The notes beneath the pieces are model-generated. The model did no database searches and was not told where the DNA came from. It saw only the letters and a program-made list of their open reading frames with translations. A stretch of 64,000 nt of DNA from Microbacterium sp. SMR1 (GTDB lineage Bacteria; Actinomycetota; Actinomycetes; Actinomycetales; Microbacteriaceae), in assembly GCF_003289625.1 (NCBI RefSeq), contig NZ_QMBN01000004.1, positions 95,216 to 159,215 on the forward strand, written 5' to 3'. Made by a program: the position numbers and the translations under genes. Of the stretch, positions 53,001-62,260 are shown in pieces. Within the stretch, counting starts at the first letter, position 1. Each line of letters begins with the position of its first letter.

Positions 53001-53839
53001 GCCCCCGCCTCCCCCGGAGCCTCCGGCGCAGCGGAGGAGGTCGGGGCCTCGGACACGAAGACGTCGACTCCGGCATCGGTGAGGACGAACTGCAGCGCCG
53101 TGCCGACGGGATAGCGCTCGAGGAGCTCTTCGGGCTGATCGTCCCAGACGATGAAGGAGACGGCCGCGGGGAACGCGCCGGCGGAGCAGCCCTGGTAGTA
53201 CGACCCGCTCCGCGAGGTGTCGCCGGACGTCGGATCGTCCAAACGCGCGACCGAGAGGCAGACGTTCCCTCCCTCCTGCCAGGTGTCGACGGCGCGGAAG
53301 ACCCGCAGGCCGAGGAAGCTCTCGTATGACTCTGCCTCGAGCTCGTCGCCATACGGGCGCATGAAATCGGGGATCTCCTCGCCCGTCGGCAGCAGCGTCG
53401 TGACGTGCGAGACTCCCGCGTCCGGCGGCAGCGCCGTCGCGGTCGAGGCGCTGCGAGCCGTGGCGAACGCGGTGATCCCGACCGAGACGACCGCCACCGC
53501 GACGAGCGAACCGGCCCAGATGAGCAGGCGGCGCAGCCGTCGCGCGCGGGGAGCCGTCGGCCCCGCGTCGTCATCCCGGGACTCGTCGGTCTGCGACTCG
53601 TCAGCCCGCGGATCGTCGGATCGGGGCGTAGCCAGGTCGGGGATCCCGTCGATGATCGGCGGACGCACGGGCTCCGGATCGGGTTCAGGCGCGCGCGCGT
53701 GCGGCATCCGGTCTTCGCGTTCGCGCGCCTCCAGCTCCGCCAGCCGAGCCAGGGCGGCGGGATCGTCGGCGATGTCGCCGCCCGGCGCGTAGGCGCGGAC
53801 GCGGAGGGCCCGGAGCTCCGCGGCAACTCCCTCGTCCAT
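52985..53839 (-). CDS. Single-pass membrane protein with extracellular domain
   Basis: 284 residues from ATG 53839. Acidic cytoplasmic head of about 95 residues, one helix (LLIWAGSLVAVAVVSVGITA), then an extracellular domain with two cysteines (GGNVCLSV, YYQGCSAG) likely disulfide-linked, and a Pro/Ala tail. The layout resembles anti-sigma or sensor proteins, but no family is recognised. Confidence 0.65.
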   Translation of the reverse strand: MDEGVAAELRALRVRAYAPGGDIADDPAALARLAELEAREREDRMPHARAPEPDPEPVRPPIIDGIPDLATPRSDDPRADESQTDESRDDDAGPTAPRARRLRRLLIWAGSLVAVAVVSVGITAFATARSASTATALPPDAGVSHVTTLLPTGEEIPDFMRPYGDELEAESYESFLGLRVFRAVDTWQEGGNVCLSVARLDDPTSGDTSRSGSYYQGCSAGAFPAAVSFIVWDDQPEELLERYPVGTALQFVLTDAGVDVFVSEAPTSSAAPEAPGEAGAQPAG

Positions 53840-54023
53840 CCCTGCATCGTGACATATTCCGCGAGTCGTGGGGGCCTCGGCCTGTGTCAAGCGCTCAGCG
53901 CATCCCGAGCGGATGCCGCTATTTTTATGCGATGACGCATCGAGCCTCGAAGGCCTCCGACTCCGACAGTCCCGGCGCCCGGGTGACCCCGGGCGCGCCC
54001 CGTCCCGCGAGCGAGGTCCGCCG

Positions 54024-55334
54024 GTGAACGGCGACCTGCTCCTCAACATCGTCCTCGTCGTCGTCTTCGTGCTCATCGGTGGCGTGTTCGCCGCCACCGA
54101 GATGGCGCTCGTCACGCTGCGCGAGAGCCAGGTCAACGCGCTCGCCCTGCGCGGCAAGCGGGGTGAGAAGGTCGCCGCGCTGGCGCGGAACCCCAACACC
54201 TTCCTGTCGGCCGTGCAGATCGGTGTGACGGTCGCGGGCTTCGCCTCGGCGGCGTACGGCGCCTCGTCGATCGCGCCCTCGCTCGCTCCGCTGCTGGTCT
54301 CGTGGGGGCTTTCCGAGGCGGCCGCGATGACGGTGGCGACCATCGTCCTGACGCTGATCATCGCCTACCTCTCGCTCGTGCTGGGCGAGCTGGTGCCCAA
54401 GCGCTTGGCGATCCAGCGCAACGCCGCCTTCGCGTACGGCGTCGCGCCGGTGCTCAACGGATTCGCGAAGCTCATGCGCCCGGTGATCTGGCTGCTCTCG
54501 CTCTCGACCAACCTTCTCGTGCGGCTGTTGGGCGGTGACCCGAACAAGACCGGCGAGGAGCTGAGCGACGAGGAGCTCCGCGACATCGTGTCGAGCCACG
54601 AGGGGCTCCCCGAGGACGAGCGACGCATCCTCGACGACGTGCTGTCGCTGCGCGACCGTCAGCTGAGCGAGGTGATGCGTCCGCGCCCTGAGGTGGTGTC
54701 ATTGCCGGGCGGCGAGACCGTGGGTGCCGCGGCCGCGCTCGTGCGCGATCTGCCCTACTCGCGCTACCCGATCATCGATCAGACGATCGACGATGTTGCC
54801 GGGTTCGTGCACGTGCGCGACGTGCTGGATGCCGCGGGCACTGACGACGCGCAGCCGCTCCAGTCCATCGTGCGGCCGATCCGGTACTTCCCCTCGACCG
54901 CACGCCTCCTGCCGACACTCACGTCGATGCGGGCGGAGGGCAGTCAGATCGCGGTCGTCGTCGACGAGTACGGCGGCACCGACGGCATCGTGACGCTCGA
55001 GGATCTCGTCGAGGAGGTCGTCGGCGAGATCGTCGACGAGTACGACACCGAGGCGATGCCGCATCCGCTTTCGGGTGACGGCGGACCCGTCGACGGGCGG
55101 CTGAACCTGCAGGACTTCGAGGAGGCCACCGGCATCTCGATCCCGCGGGGGACGTCCGACACCGTCGCCGGTTTCGTGATCGAGCAGCTCGGGCGCCTCG
55201 CGAGGGTCGGCGACCGTATCGAGGTCGACGGCGCGACGATCGAGGTGACGCGGTTGGACCGTCGTCGCATCGCCGAGCTCCATGTTGCGCGCGCGTCGAC
55301 GGAGGGTCCCGCGGTCGAACCTGCCGGGGAGTAG
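54024..55334 (+). CDS. CNNM/CBS-domain transporter (HlyC/CorC family)
   Basis: 436 residues from GTG 54024. CNNM membrane part ([44 protein letters not shown]), a CBS pair (MRPRPEVVSLPG; VVVDEYGGTDGIVTLEDLVE), and a C-terminal CorC_HlyC domain. Members move Mg or Co, or protect membranes. An open frame upstream of GTG is not supported. Confidence 0.9.
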   Translation: MNGDLLLNIVLVVVFVLIGGVFAATEMALVTLRESQVNALALRGKRGEKVAALARNPNTFLSAVQIGVTVAGFASAAYGASSIAPSLAPLLVSWGLSEAAAMTVATIVLTLIIAYLSLVLGELVPKRLAIQRNAAFAYGVAPVLNGFAKLMRPVIWLLSLSTNLLVRLLGGDPNKTGEELSDEELRDIVSSHEGLPEDERRILDDVLSLRDRQLSEVMRPRPEVVSLPGGETVGAAAALVRDLPYSRYPIIDQTIDDVAGFVHVRDVLDAAGTDDAQPLQSIVRPIRYFPSTARLLPTLTSMRAEGSQIAVVVDEYGGTDGIVTLEDLVEEVVGEIVDEYDTEAMPHPLSGDGGPVDGRLNLQDFEEATGISIPRGTSDTVAGFVIEQLGRLARVGDRIEVDGATIEVTRLDRRRIAELHVARASTEGPAVEPAGE

Positions 55335-55409
55335 GCTGTCCGTCGGTGTGTCGGGAAGTCTGGTCGACAGGGCCGGCGCGACCGCCGGCGAAAGACGAGA
55401 GGTCCCCGC

Positions 55410-56675
55410 ATGTACGACGCTCTTCCCCGCCGAGCCCGGCTGCGCCGCTGGCTGTCCCGCGAGACGACGGGCGGAGCACTTCTGCTCGGTGCTGCAGCGC
55501 TCGCCCTGATCTGGGCCAATTCGCCGCTCGCTGCCTCGTATGCGGCGCTGTCGGAGTTCACGATCGGGCCCGAGGCTCTGCACCTGAATCTCTCGCTGTC
55601 GACCTGGGCCGCGGACGGCCTGCTCGCGCTGTTCTTCTTTGTCGTCGGTGTCGAGCTGAAGCACGAGTTCGTCGCGGGCAGCCTGCGCCGCCCGCGCGAG
55701 GCCGCGGTGCCGGTGCTCGCGGCCGTCGGGGGGATGCTGCTCCCCGCGATCCTCTTCACCGTCGTGATCCTCGTCTCGGGCGACACCGACGCGCTGCGCG
55801 GGTGGGCGATCCCGACCGCGACCGACATCGCCTTCGCGCTGGCGGTGCTGGCGATCTTCGGCCGGGGGCTCCCGCCGGGGCTGCGCACGTTCCTGCTGAC
55901 GCTCGCCGTCGTCGATGATCTGCTCGCGATCCTGATCATCGCGATCTTCTACACCGCGACGATCCACATCGTGGCACTCGTGGTGGCGCTCGCGACCGCG
56001 GCGGTGTTCGCCGTCGTCGTCCGGCAGCGCTGGGCCCGGTGGTGGGTACTGCTGCCGCTCGGACTCGTCGTGTGGGGCTTCCTCCACGCGTCCGGCGTCC
56101 ACGCCACGATCGCCGGGGTGCTGCTCGGGTTCGCCGTCCCGGCCCGCCCGGTGCACGGCGAGAGCGTGGCGCGCACCGACACGTACGACGACCTGGTGCG
56201 CCCCTTCTCCTCGGGTATCGCGCTCCCGGTCTTCGCGTTCTTCGCCGCCGGGGTCAGCGTGGTCGGAACCAGCGACCCCCTGGCGGTCGTCGCGCAGCCC
56301 GTCGTCCTCGCCATCGTCGTCGGCCTGGTCGTCGGCAAAGCTGCGGGGGTGCTCGGGACGACCGCGCTCGTCACGCGCGTCACGCCGCTGCGCCTGCCCG
56401 GCGGTGTCGGGATGCGTGACCTCCTGCCCATCGGTCTGCTGTGCGGCATCGGGTTCACGGTCTCGCTGCTCATCACCGGCCTGTCGTTCGCCGACGGTGT
56501 CCACACCGACGGCGCCCGACTCGGCGTACTCCTCGGAACGCTGCTGTCAGCCGCGGGGGCCGCCGTACTGCTCAGCAGGAGCGCTCGTCGGGCCCGGGCA
56601 GAGGCCGCCGGCGCGCCCGGCGCACACACGATCGACGGCGAAGGCCCCGCGCTCGGCTACGACCGCGACGAGTGA
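55410..56675 (+). CDS. nhaA: Na+/H+ antiporter NhaA
   Basis: 421 residues, about 12 membrane helices. Signature: LFFFVVGVELKHEF, PTATDIAFALAVLA, and the ion-binding pair DD in LAVVDDLLAI. It exports sodium in exchange for protons. It lies 75 bases after the transporter gene and may be co-transcribed. Confidence 0.95.
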   Translation: MYDALPRRARLRRWLSRETTGGALLLGAAALALIWANSPLAASYAALSEFTIGPEALHLNLSLSTWAADGLLALFFFVVGVELKHEFVAGSLRRPREAAVPVLAAVGGMLLPAILFTVVILVSGDTDALRGWAIPTATDIAFALAVLAIFGRGLPPGLRTFLLTLAVVDDLLAILIIAIFYTATIHIVALVVALATAAVFAVVVRQRWARWWVLLPLGLVVWGFLHASGVHATIAGVLLGFAVPARPVHGESVARTDTYDDLVRPFSSGIALPVFAFFAAGVSVVGTSDPLAVVAQPVVLAIVVGLVVGKAAGVLGTTALVTRVTPLRLPGGVGMRDLLPIGLLCGIGFTVSLLITGLSFADGVHTDGARLGVLLGTLLSAAGAAVLLSRSARRARAEAAGAPGAHTIDGEGPALGYDRDE

Positions 56676-56802
56676 CCGGCGGCGGCGAGTGACCGACCGC
56701 GTCGTGCGTGTTTCGGATCATCCCGTCTCACGGATGAGCCATCGAGTCAATCCCTGCGCGCGCCACGTGCGCACACCCCTGAGCACGTTTTAGGATGCCG
56801 AA

Positions 56803-57357
56803 GTGCCCGAAGTCCCGACGCCCACGCATTACTGGTATCCGTCGGACTCTGATGATCCCGGCACTCCCCGCGAGCGCGGCATCGCCGTTCTGCAGGCTTT
56901 CCGGCTCTACCGTGCCGCCGAAGCCGCCATGCGGCGGCGGACCCGCGACTCGATGTCGATGGGTGAGAACGAGCTGCTCGTCCTCCGCTACCTCATCAAG
57001 GCGCAGGGCGAGGGCCGTCTCGTCGGGCCGACCGAACTCGCCCGCTACCTCGGTATCTCGACCGCTTCGACGACGGCCCTGATCGATCGGCTGCAGAAGT
57101 CGGGCCATGTCGTCCGCCAGGCGCATCCGAGCGATCGGCGCAGTGTTCACGTCGTGGCCACCGAGAAGTCGGACGAAGAGGTGCGGGCGACGCTCGGGCG
57201 GATGCACGAGCGCATGATCGCCGCTGTCGACGGAATGACCGTCGACGAGGCGCGGGCCGTGATCGCGTGCCTCGGACGCCTCCAGCAGGCCGTCGACGAG
57301 GTCGACGCTCACGCCCCTGACCCGCGCGCGGAGCAGGCGCGCAGCGACCGCTCCTGA
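56803..57357 (+). CDS. MarR-family transcriptional regulator
   Basis: 184 residues from GTG 56803, 6 bases after TAGGAT (leaderless). The winged helix is clear: LARYLGISTASTTALIDRLQ then HPSDRRSVHVVAT wing. Target unknown; divergent promoter is absent and the gene stands alone. Confidence 0.9.
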   Translation: MPEVPTPTHYWYPSDSDDPGTPRERGIAVLQAFRLYRAAEAAMRRRTRDSMSMGENELLVLRYLIKAQGEGRLVGPTELARYLGISTASTTALIDRLQKSGHVVRQAHPSDRRSVHVVATEKSDEEVRATLGRMHERMIAAVDGMTVDEARAVIACLGRLQQAVDEVDAHAPDPRAEQARSDRS

Positions 57358-57431
57358 CAGGTAGCTAGTCAGCGGAGAAAGCCCGCGAATTGACATTCGT
57401 CACGCGGGAAGACGCGTGACACCATGGGAAC

Positions 57432-57683
57432 ATGTGTTCCCTTCCGGTGACCCCGACCGAGGAGCGTTTCACCATCGAAGGGCAGGTGGTGACGTCGTTC
57501 TCGGGCGTCGTCTCGCGCCTGGCCGCCGCGCACCCGTCGCTCGCCGTCGTCGACATCGAGCGCGTGGTCCTGCGGGAGTGGGAGGCCTTCAGTGCCAGCC
57601 GCCCCGTGGTCGTCCCCATCGGCGTCGAAGAGGGCGCGGCCGAGATGCTCGCGGTCGAGACCTCGGCTCAGATCGACGGTTAG
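57432..57683 (+). CDS. Three-helix-bundle dimerisation-domain protein
   Basis: 83 residues. VVSRLAAAHPSLAVVDIERV plus VLREWEAFSASRPVVVPIGV matches the small actinobacterial three-helix-bundle domain. No further function can be given. Confidence 0.65.
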   Translation: MCSLPVTPTEERFTIEGQVVTSFSGVVSRLAAAHPSLAVVDIERVVLREWEAFSASRPVVVPIGVEEGAAEMLAVETSAQIDG

Positions 57684-57744
57684 CGGATCACGCGCCCGCG
57701 GGCCGTCGTTTATCGGACCGTCCGTTGCGCGTTAGGCTCACTGC

Positions 57745-58062
57745 GTGGGCCGATTCATCTACGACACGCTGGGGAACTCCGTCGAGATCGACGACCGTAC
57801 TCTGGCACACCTGCGCATCGTCATCATGAACAAGCTGCGCCGTTCCGAGCCGTTCATGTTCGACATCGATCTGCCCCGCGGGGGTGAGCGTCGCAGCTAC
57901 TGGATCCACCCGTCCGTGCCGCTGCAGTTCCACTTCTCGGGCAGCAGGCAGCCGCGGATCAACCGGCATTGGGTCGAGGAGCTCATGCAGGTGGCGAGCG
58001 GCCCGGCGGGACTCTCCATCGTTCCCGAGCCCGTGGACGACGGCGCACCCGAAGTCGGCTGA
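57745..58062 (+). CDS. DUF7882 family protein, copy A
   Basis: 105 residues; GTG 6 bases after TAGGCT (leaderless). YDTLGNSVEIDDRTLAHLRI followed by KLRRSEPF, WIHPSVPLQF and WVEELM is the family pattern. A paralog lies convergent 53 bases away. Homologs are sometimes mislabelled DNA ligase; there is no ligase motif. Confidence 0.85.
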   Translation: MGRFIYDTLGNSVEIDDRTLAHLRIVIMNKLRRSEPFMFDIDLPRGGERRSYWIHPSVPLQFHFSGSRQPRINRHWVEELMQVASGPAGLSIVPEPVDDGAPEVG

Positions 58063-58114
58063 CGTCGCCTCAGGCAGACCGCCGGAGGCGGATCGCCGGG
58101 CGGCACACAGCCCG

Positions 58115-58459
58115 TCAGGCGGTCGTGTCGCTTCCGGACGGCGCGACCGTGTCGGGGTCGTCCAGATGCTCGGCGACGATCATGATGCCGCCAGACGAGT
58201 TGGCCGAGTTCGCCATCTCCTCGACCCACTCGCGGCTGAGCGTCGTCGGCTCGGGGTCGTCGAAAGCGAATCGGAGCGGGATCGAGGGGTGCAGCCAGAT
58301 CGTGCTTCGCCCGGTGGGCTCGCCGTCGGGGTGTCGCCACGAGAGCGTGAAGCTCTCTCCGCGCCGCAGCTTCGTGGCGATGACCACCTTGAGGTGCGCC
58401 AGCGTGCGGTCTTCGATGTGGATCGGCGATGCGCCGTCTCCGTAGTAGATGGTGCCCAC
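58115..58459 (-). CDS. DUF7882 family protein, copy B
   Basis: 114 residues. YGDGASPIHIEDRTLAHLKV, KLRRGESFTLSW, WLHPSIPLRF, WVEEMA: paralog of copy A. A Ser/Thr-rich tail follows. Role unknown. Confidence 0.85.
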   Translation of the reverse strand: MGTIYYGDGASPIHIEDRTLAHLKVVIATKLRRGESFTLSWRHPDGEPTGRSTIWLHPSIPLRFAFDDPEPTTLSREWVEEMANSANSSGGIMIVAEHLDDPDTVAPSGSDTTA

Positions 58460-58541
58460 GTCACCACATTAAACCGCCGCGAGACGAACCCCAATCTTGT
58501 TGTCAAGGCCTCGACGCTCCGTGGATAGCGGAGAAAAGTTG

Positions 58542-58688
58542 ATGTCGATGACGATCGATCCCCGCCCCGATGACGAGCTCGAGCCGAGAGGTGCCGGCCC
58601 GCTCGACGACGATGTGTTCGCGGATCTCCCGGCCTTCGATGTCGTCGACGGCGAGCTGATGCCGCGCGCTCCGAAGCGCCGTCAGTGA
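58542..58688 (+). CDS. Very small hypothetical protein
   Basis: 48 residues with GGAGAAAAG upstream of ATG 58542. Acidic and Pro-rich (MSMTIDPRPDDELEPRGAGP). It ends 10 bases before the next gene, so the two are likely co-transcribed. Confidence 0.5.
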   Translation: MSMTIDPRPDDELEPRGAGPLDDDVFADLPAFDVVDGELMPRAPKRRQ

Positions 58689-58698
58689 CAATGGCGGG

Positions 58699-59562
58699 AT
58701 GACGGCGAACGGCGCGCGGACCGGCGGCAGCGGGGATGACGGGTTCGACGCGGTGGCCGCGGAGCTGCTCGTCGTGCCGCCGGGAGACTTCGTCGCGGCC
58801 CGTAACGCTCGTGCGGCCGAGGCTTCCGGGGCGCTCGGCTCCCGCATCCGGGGCCTCCGCAAGCCGACGGTCGCAGCGTGGGCGGTCAATCTGCTGGCCC
58901 ACGACCCCTCGTTCCGTGAGGCGCTCGAACTGTCCACCGCGTTGCGCGAAGCTCAGGACGACCTCGACGCGGCGGAACTCGCCCGGCTCGGCAAGCAACG
59001 GCGTGCTCTCGTCGCGGCGCTCGCGCGGCGGTCCGCCGACCTGGCTGACGACGCCGGTGTCTCGCTGTCGGCAGCGGCCCGTGACGAGGTGGAGCGGACC
59101 GTCAACTCGGCGATCGTCGATGCTGCGGCGGGGGCCGTGGTGGCGGCCGGCCGGCTGGTGCGTACGCTCGAACCGGGCGCGCTCGACTCCGACGCGCTGA
59201 CGGACCGCGTCGCCGGTTCGATCCCCGGCGTTCCCGACGCGCCCGACGGGCCGCGTGACGACCTCGCCGAGCGCCGCGCTCGACGCGAGGCCGAGAAGCG
59301 GAGGCGTGAGGCGCAGCGCGAGGCGAGCGAGGCCGGTCGCGTGCTGGCACGAGCGGAGGAGCGTCGCTCGAGCGCGCGGGAACGAGCCGACAGGCTGCAC
59401 GAGCGGGCCGACGGGCTCCGGCGAGACCTTGCCCGGGTGTCCGGAGATGCCGAGCGGGCCGACGCCACCGTCGACGAGCTCGACGACGTGGTCGCGTCGG
59501 CGCGGGAGGCTCTGGCGGCGGCGGAGCGCAAGGTGCGCGCGGCCGACGACGACGGTCAATAG
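58699..59562 (+). CDS. Coiled-coil hypothetical protein
   Basis: 287 residues. A conserved N-terminal part (FDAVAAELLVVPPGDFVAAR and RIRGLRKPTVAAWAVNLLAH) is followed by about 100 residues of Arg/Glu/Ala coiled coil from residue 190. The family is common in Actinobacteria and unnamed. Confidence 0.8.
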   Translation: MTANGARTGGSGDDGFDAVAAELLVVPPGDFVAARNARAAEASGALGSRIRGLRKPTVAAWAVNLLAHDPSFREALELSTALREAQDDLDAAELARLGKQRRALVAALARRSADLADDAGVSLSAAARDEVERTVNSAIVDAAAGAVVAAGRLVRTLEPGALDSDALTDRVAGSIPGVPDAPDGPRDDLAERRARREAEKRRREAQREASEAGRVLARAEERRSSARERADRLHERADGLRRDLARVSGDAERADATVDELDDVVASAREALAAAERKVRAADDDGQ

Positions 59563-59571
59563 CATCGAAGG

Positions 59572-60045
59572 ATGCCGGATGCTGCGACCGAACTGATCTC
59601 CGACGCCCGCCGTCGGCTTGTCGGTGTTCCCCGCGAGCGTCTCGGCGTCCGGAGTGAGGGGCGCCGCCTGCTGGGTTTCGGCCGCGCCGCCCGCATCCTG
59701 CCGGTCGGGGATGCGTGGCACCTCGGTGTTCTGCTCATCGCCGACGACGAGGTGTTCGCGACCGGGGAGCTGCTGCGAGCCCGGGCCGAGGCGATCCGCG
59801 GGTACACCGCCGAGGCGCAGCGTGCCCGCTCCGAGCGCGCAGCGGCGGCGTTCCGCGGTGGCTTCGCCGAAGGCGAGCCGGTGCATCTGGACTGGTCGCC
59901 GATCGATCTCGACGTCGTCGATGCGGGCGGGGCTTCGGGTCCGCTCGCGCGCAGCGACGACGGTGTCGTGACCGTCGCGTTCGCGGCGGGCGCCCGGATG
60001 CCGCTGGCCGCCTACCTCGACGACCGGATCGCGCTGCTGCCCTGA
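59572..60045 (+). CDS. Conserved hypothetical protein
   Basis: 157 residues; TAGCAT box 6 bases before ATG (leaderless), although it also follows the coiled-coil gene by 9 bases. Core RILPVGDAWHLGVLLIADDE and FATGELLRARAEAIRGYTAE. No known domain. Confidence 0.75.
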   Translation: MPDAATELISDARRRLVGVPRERLGVRSEGRRLLGFGRAARILPVGDAWHLGVLLIADDEVFATGELLRARAEAIRGYTAEAQRARSERAAAAFRGGFAEGEPVHLDWSPIDLDVVDAGGASGPLARSDDGVVTVAFAAGARMPLAAYLDDRIALLP

Positions 60046-60082
60046 GGCGTTCTCGGGGCCCGGGCAGCAGCGCGGCACAGCC

Positions 60083-61126
60083 TCAGTCGTCCGACTTGCC
60101 TCCCGTCGCGCGCAGGCGCCGCGCTTCCGCGCGCTCCTCGGCCTCTTGCTTCGCGGTCTTCTCGATCCGGGTGGTGTCGCGCGGCGGCAGCTGAATCGTC
60201 TCCTCCGCCGGCATCCCGGCCTGCAGTTCGCGTCCGCGCTCGAGCTCGGCGTCGAACTCGGCGCCGAACAGCAGTGCGAGGTTGGTGATCCACAGCCACA
60301 GCAGGAAGATGATCACGCCCGCGAACGACCCGTAGGTGCGCTCGTAGTTGGAGAAGTTCGCGACGTAGATGCCGAAGCCCGCGGTCGCGATGGCGAGCAC
60401 GACGATGGCGATGACGGCGCCCGCGCTGATCCAGCGGAAACGAGGCTGCTTGGCGTTGGGCCCGAAGTAGTAGAGCACGGCGACGAGCAGGACGACGATG
60501 AAGGCGAGCACGGGCCATTTGGCGATCTGCCAGATGAGCACGGCGGTGCTGCCCAGTCCGATCGCGTCGCCGATGGCCTCCGCCACGGGGCCGGAGACGA
60601 CGAGAAGGACGAGCGCGACGACGACGAGCGCGACCGCGAGGAGAGTCACGCCGAGCTGCTGCGGCTTGAGCTTGAGGAACGGCCGGCCCTCGTCGATCTC
60701 CCAGATGCGGTTCATGGCGCGGCTGAACGCCCCGACGTAACCCGAGGCCGACCACAGCGCCAGAACGATGCCGGAGACGAGGGCGAAGCCCGCTGCGGGG
60801 GAGCCCGCGATCTCCTCGATCGGCCCGCGGAGGGTCTCGGCGGCGCCTCCGGGCGCGATCTGTCCGACGATGTCGAGCACCGCATCGGCGGCTTGCTGTC
60901 CCTGTCCGATGACGCCGAGGAGCGAGAACACGGCCAGGAGGGCGGGGAACGCCGACAGCACGGCGTAGTAGGTCAGGCCGGCCGCGAGGTCGGGGCACTG
61001 GTCACGGCTGAACTCGCGGGTAGTCCGCTTGAGCACGTGTTTCCACGAGGGCTTCTCGACATCGGTGATGGAGTCCGGCTTCGCGGGGTGCTCGGGGTCG
61101 GGTCCGTCGGTTCTCTGATTGCTCAT
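60083..61126 (-). CDS. YihY/BrkB family membrane protein
   Basis: 347 residues, about six membrane helices. Signature LAAGLTYYAVLSAFPALLAV, WSASGYVGAFSRAMNRIWEI and a C-terminal basic, charged tail. Family function unproven (not RNase BN). Confidence 0.9.
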   Translation of the reverse strand: MSNQRTDGPDPEHPAKPDSITDVEKPSWKHVLKRTTREFSRDQCPDLAAGLTYYAVLSAFPALLAVFSLLGVIGQGQQAADAVLDIVGQIAPGGAAETLRGPIEEIAGSPAAGFALVSGIVLALWSASGYVGAFSRAMNRIWEIDEGRPFLKLKPQQLGVTLLAVALVVVALVLLVVSGPVAEAIGDAIGLGSTAVLIWQIAKWPVLAFIVVLLVAVLYYFGPNAKQPRFRWISAGAVIAIVVLAIATAGFGIYVANFSNYERTYGSFAGVIIFLLWLWITNLALLFGAEFDAELERGRELQAGMPAEETIQLPPRDTTRIEKTAKQEAEERAEARRLRATGGKSDD

Positions 61127-61201
61127 GTCTCTCCTGGGGGATCATGCACGCGGCGGGTGATCGGCGCCGCGGGGTGATCGGCGCCGCGGGGGGGAACACG
61201 A

Positions 61202-61242
61202 CCGTGCACCGGGCCGGCGACGACGGCCGCCCCGGTGCACGG
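61202..61242. terminator. Hairpin terminator
   Basis: CCGTGCACCGGG pairs with CCCGGTGCACGG across a 17-base loop. Two tandem copies of GGGTGATCGGCGCCGCGG lie just before (61155-61190). It separates the BrkB gene from the DUF3618 operon. Confidence 0.6.
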
Positions 61243-61271
61243 TTCGTGCAGCGCTCGCGCTGCGGGGGATG

Positions 61272-61847
61272 TCAGCTGCCGCTGACGTTGTCGCGAGCCT
61301 CCTGGGCGCGATCGGTGACGGTGCCGACCCCGTCCTGGGCGTCGCTCTTGACGTGGGAGACCGCCTCGGAAGCCGTCTCCTTCACCGCTGCCGCGGCATC
61401 CTGCACCGGCTCCTTCAGGTCGGAGCCGACCTGCTGGGCGACGCTCTTGGCTTCCTCGACGAGGGGCTGCGCCTGCTCCTTGACGTCGGACGCGATGCCC
61501 TTCTCCTTGCTGGATGCGGGAATGAGCGAGGCGACGAGCAGACCGCCGGCGAAGGCCATCAGCCCGACGGCGAGAGGGTTGCCCTCCGCCTTCGCGCCTA
61601 CCTTGTGGGCAGCTCCGGACACGCCACCGGCGACGGACGACCCGGCGTCGTGCAGCGACGAGCCGGCGTCATCGGCCGCGCCCATCACCCGGTCACGGAC
61701 GGATCCGAGTGCGCCTTTGATCTTGTCGGTCTGACGATGGGCGATCTTCGAGGGCGTCACCTTGTCGACGAGGGCGTCGGTGTCTTGGCTCAGCTCGCGA
61801 CGCTTGCGCTCGATGTCGGCGCGGATCGCTTCCGGTGAATCGGTCAT
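61272..61847 (-). CDS. DUF3618 protein
   Basis: 191 residues. N-terminal SPEAIRADIERKRRELSQDT then DALVDKVTPSKIAHRQ is the DUF3618 signature; one membrane helix (GLMAFAGGLLVASLIPA) and an amphipathic C-terminal half. Third gene of an envelope operon. Confidence 0.9.
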   Translation of the reverse strand: MTDSPEAIRADIERKRRELSQDTDALVDKVTPSKIAHRQTDKIKGALGSVRDRVMGAADDAGSSLHDAGSSVAGGVSGAAHKVGAKAEGNPLAVGLMAFAGGLLVASLIPASSKEKGIASDVKEQAQPLVEEAKSVAQQVGSDLKEPVQDAAAAVKETASEAVSHVKSDAQDGVGTVTDRAQEARDNVSGS

Positions 61848-62260
61848 CGGTTCTCCTCATTTCTCTTCAATGCGTCGGGGATCTTGCCCAGGGTCTCGGC
61901 TGTCTGCGGGGCGCCCTGGACCTGCGCGAGCTGCTTGCGCCCGAGGGCGTAGAGCACGGCCGCGATGACGCCCCAGATGACGGCGACGATGACGGCCGAC
62001 CAGCCGAGCCCGACCAGGTGGCCGAGGGCCCACCAGAGCGCGATCGACAGGAAGAAGATCGCCATGAGCGCCGCGTATCCCGCGCCGCCCAGCATTCCGG
62101 CGCCCTTGCCCGCGCGCGTTCCCGACTGCTTCAGCTCGGCTTTGGCCAGGTTGATCTCCTGGCGCATCAGCTCCGACAGGTCGCGCGTGACCTCGCCCAG
62201 CAGGTCGCCGAGCGACGTGTTCGCCGCCTGCTGCTCGGAGGGCGTGGGGTTATCGGTCAT
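61844..62260 (-). CDS. Phage-holin-superfamily (DUF1469-type) protein
   Basis: 138 residues. LGDLLGEVTRDLSELMRQEI and NLAKAELKQSGTRAG precede two membrane helices. Despite the name, such proteins in these operons are envelope-stress proteins, not lytic holins. Overlaps both neighbours. Confidence 0.9.
   Translation of the reverse strand: MTDNPTPSEQQAANTSLGDLLGEVTRDLSELMRQEINLAKAELKQSGTRAGKGAGMLGGAGYAALMAIFFLSIALWWALGHLVGLGWSAVIVAVIWGVIAAVLYALGRKQLAQVQGAPQTAETLGKIPDALKRNEENR

Noticed and set aside
61844..62260. Prophage holin
   Set aside because: No other phage gene nearby; the neighbours (DUF3618 and a coiled-coil protein) form a typical chromosomal envelope operon.
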